NCBI RefSeq assembly: GCF_000418555.1 | Contig: NZ_ATKM01000006.1 | Span: 62,001 to 126,000, forward strand | Length of the DNA: 64,000 bases | Direction: 5' to 3' | From: Pseudomonas sp. P818 | Lineage (GTDB): Bacteria > Pseudomonadota > Gammaproteobacteria > Pseudomonadales > Pseudomonadaceae | Part shown: one piece after another, positions 56,001-63,320 of the stretch | Layout of the letters: each line of letters opens with the position of its first letter | How positions within the stretch are numbered: position 1 is the stretch's first letter | The notes under the pieces: generated by a model | What the model was told of the DNA's origin: nothing | Database searches by the model: none | Seen by the model: only the letters and a program-made list of their open reading frames with translations | Made by a program: the position numbers and the translations under genes

Positions 56001-57431
56001 AACGGCTTTCCTAACTGGTTGCCAGCTCTCTACATGGTCTATCCCGAAACCGTCATCAACGTAGTGATTACCGAGATCGACTATGAACTCTCAACCGAGG
56101 AGCCGGAGCGTGCGAGCTGCTATGTGCTTTCTGACGCAAGCTGGAGCGGTAATTGGATGTGGGATCGGCTCGCTCCACTTCTCCTCGCCCGCTTACGTAA
56201 GCCGCCGAAGAATATAGATAACCTCCGCTACATACTCAGCATCGTCCAAAACTCATCGCTCGATGATATGGCTATTGCGAAGTTCGCCGCTCAGAAAGCA
56301 AAAGCCACCAGGAACGCTAACGCAGCGCCCATTTGGTTCGCAATGTGGGTGGGTGTCGAACCGGCAGTTGCTATCCCGGCGCTCGCGGCGCGGCTTGTCG
56401 AGCTAAAAGGGGGCGACGACAAAACTCAATTCGCGATGCGTTTTCTCGTAGCGCTAATTGGCGGTCGCCGCAAAAGTTACAGTTCACGACAAGCCTATCG
56501 CACTGTAGAGCATATGAAGTCGCTCTATCTTCTTATGAACGACTATATACGCAAACAGGACGATATCGACCGCGCTGGTAAAGGTGTCTATTCGCCGGGT
56601 TTGCGTGACGATGCACAGGATGCTCGAGATGCACTGTTCTCTTTCATTCGCGAGACGCCGGGCAAGGAAGCATTCCTCGCGTTAATGGAGATTTCCCGCA
56701 AGCATCCCGCAGAATCCTCTAGGCCTTGGATAGCGTTTTACGCCAAGGAAAAAGCGACGCTAGATGCGGATGCGCCAGCTTGGTCACCGTCTCAGGTTCG
56801 CGATTTCCACGACCGGCTCGAACGCACTCCGTCCAATCATCGCGATCTTTGGTATCTCGCAGTCGATCGGCTACTGGATCTTAAACATGATCTCGAAGAG
56901 GGCGATGCAAGCATCGCATCAATACTGCAGCCGGTAGATCGGGAAACTGATATTCGTAATTTTATTGGTAATTGGTGCCGCGAGCACTCGGGCGGACGAT
57001 ACGTGATCCCGCAAGAGGAGGAGCTTGCTGACGCTAAGCGACCCGACCTTCGCTTTCATGGCGTCGGTTTCGATGGGCCAGTGCCGACAGAACTTAAACT
57101 TAGCGACAAATGGACTGGGCCGCATCTCTTCGAGCGGCTCGAGATACAGCTCTGCGGTGACTACCTTCGAGACAGGAAGTCGAGCCGCGGAATCTTTTTG
57201 CTCGTATATCATGGCACCAAGACCCGCTGGGATCTGCCGAATGGCAAGCAAGCAGAGACTTTCGACGCCCTGCTAGAAGCACTTCAGAATCATTGGACGA
57301 CCCTAGCGCCACAGTTCCCCGGGGTCGAAGAAGTAAGGGTGATCGGTATCGATCTAACCAAACGTGGTGTGGATGCAAAAAAGCAATCTAAGGAGAGAAC
57401 AGCTGCCTCTAATTTGGGCCTCGTTCAATAG
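53085..57431 (+). CDS. NACHT/STAND-like NTPase with long helical region and C-terminal PD-(D/E)XK nuclease signature; candidate defence protein
   Basis: One uninterrupted frame of 1448 residues. Walker A is SEAGSGKT (55-62), Walker B LLLDSVDEA (115-123), followed by the sensor-like VITGRTTAW (152-160). At 366-375 FHHRSVREYL equals the helix that follows NACHT domains in STAND proteins. Residues about 430-1290 are mostly helical with HEAT-like stretches; 830-880 is a charged coiled coil. At the C terminus RPDLR (Pro-Asp 1320-1321), ELK (1336-1338) and Gln1355 give the order PD, E-x-K, Q of a PD-(D/E)XK nuclease. No signal or membrane helix. Codon use is less GC-rich than in flanking core genes. 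No partner, recombinase or methylase gene is next to it; hrpA follows. Function in phage defence is inferred from architecture. Confidence 0.8.
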   Translation: MTGFLDEYIPLDRTFHELALEPGANDDVDLTRRLGHGESLRWPNLLSEYRVILLSEAGSGKTEEIRNTARKLRQDGKSAFFVRIEHVSQDFEYAFEEGNFEEFSAWVASGEEGWLLLDSVDEARLRDPKDFERAIRKLGRLLAGVLQQVHIVITGRTTAWRAKTDLLLCRGALPYRPDENAADECALAEDAMGIATQKVEASSNLTASFKIVALDDLHGAQIDTFLQAKKVHDSKAFRAAVDRQDAWWLTTRPQDLAELVEFWNDHKRIGSRFELMQSSISRRLEERDQDRSEARPIATKRLRLGAQLVAAATTLAHQSAIRVPDGADNAKGIAIREVLSDWDDIECATLLSRPIFDEGIYGTVRFHHRSVREYLTAEWLHALIVDEGSRARIESLFFRSQYGIEVIVPTMRPVLSWLAILDERILARVSRLAPEILFEGGDPSQLPSETRSNILRQACEQLAQPAHGRSLIDYSAVQRFANVDLTKDIKALLAQYGEDNNIAWFLLRMVWQGEIAGVTAEVKSFAINSRNEYTRIAAFHALATIGSASDQAEVRNAFLVESEELNRDWLAELIPELPQDDETLEWLLRALERAPAKEQFAVDSLMLALSQLVSDWPLPLLPRLVTGLNTLLETPPVIERRYCEISRQYSWLAHAAGLSVLRLIEARDLTVLEHASLSILRTLPSAQDIGGNEFHDINGDLSKRVVEWPELNHALFWHDVAKTRAALAGERLFNHWQVGIFGHYWTLGASNFDTICNDIAIKLLLDDKLVALTLAFSIYRENGRPAAWRIRLKSLSKGEVELESTLNALLHPPAKDRQKWRQQEAHWKKRAAQQAKARQANERKWKEYLDANVEALRNPSKPGVLTNSQCYLLQRMRGNGINSNQWSEGNWRSIIPEFGLPVARAFRDGAVSFWRSYRPQLLSEGAKPNTTPFSVVFGLTGLSIEAREDSDWIKGLSQAEVDVATRFALLELNGFPNWLPALYMVYPETVINVVITEIDYELSTEEPERASCYVLSDASWSGNWMWDRLAPLLLARLRKPPKNIDNLRYILSIVQNSSLDDMAIAKFAAQKAKATRNANAAPIWFAMWVGVEPAVAIPALAARLVELKGGDDKTQFAMRFLVALIGGRRKSYSSRQAYRTVEHMKSLYLLMNDYIRKQDDIDRAGKGVYSPGLRDDAQDARDALFSFIRETPGKEAFLALMEISRKHPAESSRPWIAFYAKEKATLDADAPAWSPSQVRDFHDRLERTPSNHRDLWYLAVDRLLDLKHDLEEGDASIASILQPVDRETDIRNFIGNWCREHSGGRYVIPQEEELADAKRPDLRFHGVGFDGPVPTELKLSDKWTGPHLFERLEIQLCGDYLRDRKSSRGIFLLVYHGTKTRWDLPNGKQAETFDALLEALQNHWTTLAPQFPGVEEVRVIGIDLTKRGVDAKKQSKERTAASNLGLVQ

Positions 57432-57593
57432 TTCAGTCGCTCCTGATCTTGTAGGTATCGAATGACTGCTTTTGGCCGAAAGCGGTTGCTCCCTTACGCC
57501 CTTAACCTAGCGCCCTTCCGCTGCTGTATAGCCTGCCCGCCATAAGCCGTAATCTGCGACAATCCCGCCTTTGCCCTGATTGCCCCGATCCAG

Positions 57594-60500
57594 ATGACTG
57601 ACCTCGCCACGCTGCAGAAGAACCTCGACCACGTCATGATCGCCGAGCGCCATCGTTTGCGCCGGCAGTTGCATGAGCTGCAGAAGCATCCTGACGAGGC
57701 CAAGCTGGCACAGTGGCTGGAGCGTTTTCAGGCGTCCAGTGACAAGGTCGCGGCGCGGCGCAGCAGCATCCCGGCGATGCGCTATGACGATGCGCTGCCG
57801 ATTGCCGCCAAGCGCGACGAGATCAAGGCCGCGCTGGAGAAGAGTCAGGTGGTGGTGATCGCCGGTGAGACCGGCTCGGGCAAGACCACGCAGCTGCCGA
57901 AGATCTGCCTGGAGATTGGCCGGGGCGTGCATGGGCTGATCGGTCACACCCAGCCGCGCCGGCTGGCGGCGCGCAGTGTGGCGACGCGGGTGGCGGAAGA
58001 GATCGGTACGCCGCTGGGCGAGCTGGTCGGCTATCAGGTGCGTTTCGAGGATCAGAGCAAGGACGGCACGCTGATCAAGCTGATGACCGACGGCATCCTG
58101 CTCGCCGAAACCCAGCACGACCGCTTTCTGGAAAAGTACGACACCATCATCGTCGACGAGGCGCACGAGCGCAGCCTCAACATCGACTTCCTGCTCGGCT
58201 ACCTGAAGACCCTGCTGCCGCGTCGCCCGGATCTGAAGCTGATCATCACTTCGGCGACCATCGATCTGGAGCGGTTCAGCAAACATTTCAACGATGCGCC
58301 GATCATCGAGGTGTCCGGTCGTACCTACCCGGTGGAAACCTGGTATCGCCCGCTGGCGGCCGAGGTGGACGAGGAGGGCGAGCGCCTGCTCGATGACCTG
58401 TCCATCGACCAGGGTATTCTCGCTGCGCTGGACGAGATCGCCGAGCACGAGCGCAGCGTGGGCAAGCGCCCCGGCGACGTGCTGGTGTTCCTGCCCGGCG
58501 AGCGCGAGATTCGCGAGGCGGCGGAGGTGCTGCGCAAGGCCAACCTGCGTCACACCGAGGTGTTGCCGTTGTATGCGCGGTTGACGCCGGCCGAGCAGCA
58601 GAAAATTTTCGCACCCATGCCGGGGCGCAAGATCGTGCTGGCCACCAACGTCGCCGAAACCTCACTGACCGTGCCGGGCATCCGCTACGTGATCGACAGC
58701 GGCACCGCGCGCATCAGCCGCTATAGCTACCGCGCCAAGGTGCAGCGTCTGCCCATCGAGCCGGTGTCGCAGGCCAGCGCCAACCAGCGCAAGGGCCGTT
58801 GCGGCCGGGTCGAGCCGGGCATCTGCATTCGTTTGTACAGCGAGGAGGATTTCCTCGGGCGCCCGGAATTTACCGACCCGGAGATTCTGCGCACCAACCT
58901 CGCGGCGGTGATCCTGCAGATGCTGCACCTGCGCCTGGGCAGCATCGAGGACTTTCCCTTTATCGAGCCGCCAGACGGCAAGGCCATCAGCGACGGCTTC
59001 AACCTGTTGCAGGAGCTGTCGGCGGTCAACCGCGAAAGCCAGCTCACGCCCATCGGCCGGCAACTGGCGCGCCTGCCCATCGACCCGCGCCTGGGACGCA
59101 TGGTGCTGGAGGGCGCCAAGCAGGGCAGCCTGGAGGAAATCCTCATTGTCGCTGCCGCGCTGTCGGTGCAGGACCCGCGCGAGCGACCGATGGATCGCCA
59201 GCAGGCCGCCGACCAGGCGCACGCGCAGTGGAAGGATGTGGACTCGGACTTCGCCGCGCTGATCAACCTGTGGCGCGGCTTCGAGGAAAAACGCCAGGAG
59301 CTGGGCAGCAACCCGCTGCGTACCTGGTGCAAGAAGAACTTCCTCAATTACATGCGCCTGCGTGAATGGCGCGACGCGCACCGGCAACTGGTGCTGATCG
59401 CCCGTGATCTGCAACTGCTGGGCAAGGGCGGCCAGAACCGCTCGGAGGCGAAGGGCGAGCAAACGGCGAACACGCCACAGCCGACCAAGGACACCCGCGT
59501 CAACGCCATCGCCCGTCAGCAGGCCGAGGCCAGCGAGGCGGCGGTGCGGGCGAAGAACTATGCCGCCGTGCACAAGGCGATTCTCGCCGGCCTGCTCAGC
59601 CAGATCGGCCAGAAGACCGAGGAGGGCGACTACCTCGGCGCGCGCCAGCGGCGTTTCTGGATTCACCCGTCGAGCGTGATCGGGCGCAAGAAGCCCAACT
59701 GGGTGATGGCCGCCGAGCTGGTGGAAACCACCAAGCTGTTCGCCCGTATGGTGGCCAAGATCGAGCCGGACTGGATCGAGCCGCTGGCGGCGCATCTGGT
59801 GAAGAAGAACCATCTGGAGCCGCACTGGGAGAAGAAGCGCGGCCAGGTGGTGGCGTACGAGCAGGTCACCCTGTACGGCATGATCATCGTCGGCCGCCGC
59901 CCGGTGCATTACGGCCCCATCGACCCGCCGGTGGCGCGCGAGATGTTCATTCGCGAGGGGCTGGTGCGCGGCGAGATCAACAGCCGCGTGCGCTGCCTGA
60001 CTGCCAACCGCCAGTTACTCGAACGCCTCGACGAGCTGGAGGCCAAGTCGCGCCGCCGCGACATCCTCGCCGACGAGGAAACCCTGTTCGGCTACTACGA
60101 GGCGCGTATCCCGCAGGACATCTACCAGGCCGCGAGTTTCGAGAGCTGGTACAAGAAGGGCAGCGCGGCCGATCCGCAGCTGTTGATCATGCGCGAGGAA
60201 GACGCCCTGGCCCGCGATGCCAAGGAGGTCACCGCCGCGCAGTACCCGGACACTTTGCGCATCGGCGAGCTGCAACTGCCGCTGAGCTATCACTTCGAGC
60301 CAAACCACCCGCGTGACGGCGTGACCCTGCGCGTGCCGGCGCCGCTGTTGCCGCAACTGCAACCCGAGCGCCTGGAATGGCTGGTGCCGGGGCTGCTGGA
60401 GGCCAAGTGCGTGGCGCTGGTACGTGGCCTGCCCAAGGCGCTGCGCAAGAACTTCGTGCCGGTGCCGGACTTCGTCGGTGCGGCGCTGGATAAGCTGGTG

Positions 60501-61610
60501 TTCGGCCAGGGTTCGTTGCCGCAGGCCCTGGGCCAGGAGCTGCTGCGCATGACCGGTGTGCGGGTACCGGAAGAAGCCTGGGCGGAAGCGGCTGAAAGCC
60601 TGGAAAGCCACCTGAAGATGAACATCGAGGTGGTGGATGCGCGCGGCAAGTTCCTTGGTGAAGGCCGTGACCTGGCCGAGCTGACCGCACGCTTTGCCGA
60701 GGCCAGCCAGGCTGCGTTGGCCATCCCGCAGCAGAGCGACAAGCCGAAAGCGGTGGAGGCCAAGGCCTTTGCCGAGGTGGCGGAGAAGGCCCAGCAGAAG
60801 ATCGCCGGGCTTTCCATGACCGTTTACCCGGCGCTGGTGGAAGAGGGTGGGGTGGTCAAGGAAGGGCGCTTCCCGACCCAGGCCGAGGCCGACTTCCAGC
60901 ACCGCCGTGCCCTGCAACGTCTGCTCTTGCAGCAACTGGCCGAACAGGCCAAGTTCCTGCGCGGCAAGCTGCCGGGGCTGACCGAGCTGGGTCTGCTGTA
61001 TCGCGATATCGGTCGCGTCGAGGCGCTGGTGGAGGACATTCTGCTGGCCAGCCTGGATGCCTGCATCCTCGAAGGCGAAGCGACGCTGCCGCGCGATGGT
61101 GCAGCCCTGGCGCAGCTGGCCGAGCGCAAGCGTGGCGACTGGACGGCGCATGCCGAACGTATCGCCCGCCAAGTGCTGGAGATTCTCAAGCTGCACCATG
61201 ACCTGCAGAAGCGCTTCAAGGGCAAGATCGACCTGGCCCAGGCCATGGCGCTCAACGACATCAAGCTGCAACTGGCCAATCTGGTGTACGCCGGCTTCGT
61301 GCGCGAGACGCCGGGCGAGTGGCTCAAGGAGATTCCGCGTTACCTCAGAGCCATCGAGCAGCGCCTGGACAAGGTGGGCGCGCAGGTGCAGCGTGACCGC
61401 GTATGGACGGGCGAGCTCACAGGCTACTGGGAACAGTACAAGGCGCGTGCTGCCAAACATGCCCAGGAAGGCAAGCGTGACCCTCAGCTCACGCTATATC
61501 GCTGGATGCTGGAGGAGTACCGCGTGTCGCTGTTCGCCCAGCAACTGGGCACGAAGATGGCGGTATCGGACAAGCGCCTGAGCAAGCAGTGGACGCTGGT
61601 TGAAGGTTGA
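57594..61610 (+). CDS. hrpA: HrpA, DEAH-box ATP-dependent RNA helicase
   Basis: 1338 residues, the full HrpA length. Walker A GETGSGKTTQLPK, DEAH box VDEAHERSLN, motif III TSATID, and motif VI region NQRKGRCGR are intact. The ratchet/OB-fold part and the long HrpA-specific C-terminal region (DUF3418, from about residue 760) follow. In E. coli HrpA rescues collided ribosomes. A 162-base gap separates it from the NTPase-nuclease gene. Confidence 0.94.
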   Translation: MTDLATLQKNLDHVMIAERHRLRRQLHELQKHPDEAKLAQWLERFQASSDKVAARRSSIPAMRYDDALPIAAKRDEIKAALEKSQVVVIAGETGSGKTTQLPKICLEIGRGVHGLIGHTQPRRLAARSVATRVAEEIGTPLGELVGYQVRFEDQSKDGTLIKLMTDGILLAETQHDRFLEKYDTIIVDEAHERSLNIDFLLGYLKTLLPRRPDLKLIITSATIDLERFSKHFNDAPIIEVSGRTYPVETWYRPLAAEVDEEGERLLDDLSIDQGILAALDEIAEHERSVGKRPGDVLVFLPGEREIREAAEVLRKANLRHTEVLPLYARLTPAEQQKIFAPMPGRKIVLATNVAETSLTVPGIRYVIDSGTARISRYSYRAKVQRLPIEPVSQASANQRKGRCGRVEPGICIRLYSEEDFLGRPEFTDPEILRTNLAAVILQMLHLRLGSIEDFPFIEPPDGKAISDGFNLLQELSAVNRESQLTPIGRQLARLPIDPRLGRMVLEGAKQGSLEEILIVAAALSVQDPRERPMDRQQAADQAHAQWKDVDSDFAALINLWRGFEEKRQELGSNPLRTWCKKNFLNYMRLREWRDAHRQLVLIARDLQLLGKGGQNRSEAKGEQTANTPQPTKDTRVNAIARQQAEASEAAVRAKNYAAVHKAILAGLLSQIGQKTEEGDYLGARQRRFWIHPSSVIGRKKPNWVMAAELVETTKLFARMVAKIEPDWIEPLAAHLVKKNHLEPHWEKKRGQVVAYEQVTLYGMIIVGRRPVHYGPIDPPVAREMFIREGLVRGEINSRVRCLTANRQLLERLDELEAKSRRRDILADEETLFGYYEARIPQDIYQAASFESWYKKGSAADPQLLIMREEDALARDAKEVTAAQYPDTLRIGELQLPLSYHFEPNHPRDGVTLRVPAPLLPQLQPERLEWLVPGLLEAKCVALVRGLPKALRKNFVPVPDFVGAALDKLVFGQGSLPQALGQELLRMTGVRVPEEAWAEAAESLESHLKMNIEVVDARGKFLGEGRDLAELTARFAEASQAALAIPQQSDKPKAVEAKAFAEVAEKAQQKIAGLSMTVYPALVEEGGVVKEGRFPTQAEADFQHRRALQRLLLQQLAEQAKFLRGKLPGLTELGLLYRDIGRVEALVEDILLASLDACILEGEATLPRDGAALAQLAERKRGDWTAHAERIARQVLEILKLHHDLQKRFKGKIDLAQAMALNDIKLQLANLVYAGFVRETPGEWLKEIPRYLRAIEQRLDKVGAQVQRDRVWTGELTGYWEQYKARAAKHAQEGKRDPQLTLYRWMLEEYRVSLFAQQLGTKMAVSDKRLSKQWTLVEG

Positions 61611-61672
61611 TGATCGGCGCTCGCCCCGGTGCAGGGGCGAGCCAACCACTGATGATGCGGAAACCGAGAAAG

Positions 61673-61936
61673 ATGAGCGCAAGTGAAGATAAATCCGGGC
61701 TGGGGCGCCGTGGTTGCCTGGGCCTGTTCCTGGCCGGCCTGGCCTTTGTCGTACTGATTTTCGCCGGGCTGATCTACATCATGACCCGCCCGCAGGACGC
61801 CGAGATCGAAGCTGGCGAGCGCGCGGCCATCGAGGCCTGCTGGAAGAGTGCGCAGGCCACCGAGCGCAGTTTCACCGAAGAAAGTTGCCGGGAAATGGAG
61901 AAGCAGTTCCTGCGCAAGTTCGGCCATCAGCCATGA
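61673..61936 (+). CDS. Small membrane protein after hrpA
   Basis: 87 residues, start MSASEDKSGLGRRGCLG, one transmembrane helix (about 16-38), and a short charged domain with two cysteines (EACWKSAQ and EESCREME) facing the periplasm if the positive-inside rule holds. A longer frame from 61607 is possible but lacks a ribosome site. The stop overlaps the next start by ATGA. Function unknown; cysteine content links it to the thioredoxin-like gene that follows. Confidence 0.65.
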   Translation: MSASEDKSGLGRRGCLGLFLAGLAFVVLIFAGLIYIMTRPQDAEIEAGERAAIEACWKSAQATERSFTEESCREMEKQFLRKFGHQP

Positions 61937-62508
61937 ACCTGCTGCAACGCCTCAGCTTCAAGCATCTGGTGGTGGGCTTCTGCGTGCTGGCGCTGGGGAT
62001 CGTGGTGTTGATCTGGTGGCTTAGCGGCGCGGCCTACCTGCGGCCCTATGCCGAGCAGACAGTGATCTTCGGTCAGGGCGAGTTGAAACTGCCGCCCGAG
62101 CTGGCCGGGCCCGGGCCGATTCGCGTGGTGCACTTCTGGGACCCGGACTGCCCCTGCAACGCGGAAACCGACGCGCACCTGCGCTATCTGATCGGCCTGC
62201 ATCGCAATGCCGATGTGGTTTTCTACAGCGTGCAGAAGCCGGGCAGCACAGGTGAGATCGCGCCGTTTCTACGTGGGCGGATGAAGTCCCTGCTGGATAT
62301 CGAGGGCATGGAGGCTCTGCCGGCCAGCCCGGCCCTGGCCATTTGGGACCGCGACGGCAAACTGGCCTATGCCGGCCCTTACAGCGAAGGGCTGGTGTGC
62401 AACTCCAGCAACAGCTTCGTCGAGCCGGTGCTCGATGCATTGACCCAAGGGCGCCATGTGTCCCTGGCCAGTGGGTTGGCGGTGGGCTGTTATTGCACCT
62501 GGAAGTAG
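61933..62508 (+). CDS. Thioredoxin-like membrane-anchored protein (DUF6436 type)
   Basis: 191 residues: N-terminal anchor helix (about 12-32) and a periplasmic thioredoxin-like domain with VVHFWDPDCPCNAETDAHL, where the active site reads CPC (Cys73, Cys75) instead of CxxC. The protein ends GCYCTWK with a second cysteine pair (186 and 188). The family assignment is from memory. A role in thiol or metal handling near the cyo oxidase operon is possible but unproved. Coupled to the gene before it. Confidence 0.68.
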   Translation: MNLLQRLSFKHLVVGFCVLALGIVVLIWWLSGAAYLRPYAEQTVIFGQGELKLPPELAGPGPIRVVHFWDPDCPCNAETDAHLRYLIGLHRNADVVFYSVQKPGSTGEIAPFLRGRMKSLLDIEGMEALPASPALAIWDRDGKLAYAGPYSEGLVCNSSNSFVEPVLDALTQGRHVSLASGLAVGCYCTWK

Positions 62509-62532
62509 TAGCGTAGGCAGTAGGTAAAGCTA

Positions 62533-62629
62533 TCGCGGCTGAAGCCGCTCCTACGGGATAGGTGGATATCTGTAGGAGCGGCTTTCGCTTTAGCCGCGAT
62601 GCTCGTCGCGGCTAAAGCCCCTCCCACAC
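62533..62629. repeat. Paired REP elements after the thioredoxin-like gene
   Basis: GCGGCTGAAGCCGCTCCTAC (62535-62554) and, 17 bases on, GTAGGAGCGGCTTTCGCTTT running to a complement GCGGCTAAAGCCCCTCCCAC, ending at 62629. Both belong to the REP family near 34235. Confidence 0.82.
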
Positions 62630-62651
62630 AAGCCGCTGCTGGCCGCCGTTC

Positions 62652-62841
62652 GTAGCCCGGATGCAATCCGGGGCATATATCGAGTTGTTCCGGGTTGTAT
62701 GTGGGTTAGGTGAAGCTATCGCGGCTGAAGCCGCTCCTACAGGTGCATGGCGTCTGCAGACTTTCAGCAGTCCCGTGGGAGCGGCTTCAGCCGCGATGCT
62801 TTTTGACTGAGCTCGATTGCCCCGGATTGCATCCGGGCTAC
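62652..62841. repeat. Nested repeat: GTAGCCCGGATGCAATCC arms enclosing REP elements
   Basis: The outer arms lie at 62652-62672 and 62821-62841 and are the same pair as at 26478-26537, but about 150 bases apart instead of 18. Between them are two REP elements in opposite orientation (near 62719-62741 and 62777-62799). This suggests one repeat was inserted into the other. Confidence 0.75.
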
Positions 62842-62984
62842 AACACCAGCCGTCCTCTGTCTCTACTTGACTCCGCTCTATGCTCAGCCTTTCGCAAGGC
62901 TGACGCTCCTCGTGTTCGAAATTCTTGAAATCTCATCAATGTCAAGGCCTGTCGCGCTGGCGGCGAATAGCATCTTTCGTGTCA

Positions 62985-62998
62985 TTGATTCCTGTCAA
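62985..62998 (+). promoter_or_regulatory. ANR (FNR-type) box before cyoA
   Basis: TTGATTCCTGTCAA matches TTGAY-N4-RTCAA exactly, about 330 bases before the cyoA start. ANR is known to repress cyo in pseudomonads at low oxygen, so this is a plausible repressor site. Confidence 0.7.
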
Positions 62999-63055
62999 TT
63001 TGCTGACAAAAAGCTCTAAACCGGGGCTGTGATCTTTTGTCGCACCCCTCCGATT

Positions 63056-63079
63056 CTTTGCCGGCTTCTGCCGGCAAAG
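63056..63079 (+). promoter_or_regulatory. Hairpin in the cyoA leader
   Basis: Perfect ten-base arms CTTTGCCGGC/GCCGGCAAAG with a TTCT loop, 241 bases before cyoA. It could be an upstream terminator or a leader structure; only a short T-rich tail follows. Confidence 0.5.
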
Positions 63080-63320
63080 TGTTTCAAATCATTGCGTATA
63101 TGTTGCGAAATATGTCGAGAAGAGGCGACCAACCGCCCCTTAAGTAGGCTGCTAACTAATTGTGCGAGGCTGTCAGAGCCTGCAACATCCGCGCTTCCCA
63201 CGGTTTACCGCTTCGCTTGCACGGATGCTCAAGCTCTGAGTTCTTGCTGCCGGCCTCTTACTCGATGGGCCGCACGGTAACTGAAGCCGACTGTGGGCTC
63301 ACTCAGTTGAAGGTCGTGAC

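Larger units (their letters stand above)
62509..63320. other. REP-rich gap and cyo control region
   Basis: 812 bases with no gene. 62533-62841 is packed with REP-type elements (listed). From 62900 to 63320 lies the cyoA upstream region with an ANR box (62985-62998) and a perfect hairpin (63056-63079). A minor inverted repeat GAGGCTGTCAGAGCCTGC is near 63164-63183. Confidence 0.8.

Noticed and set aside
53085..57431. The large gene as a fused pair or a frameshifted pseudogene
   Set aside because: One unbroken frame holds both the NTPase and the nuclease signatures, with no internal ribosome site and start or loss of frame seen.
57432..57593. tRNA or attachment site between the large gene and hrpA
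   Set aside because: No cloverleaf and no repeat of flanking bases was found in the gap.
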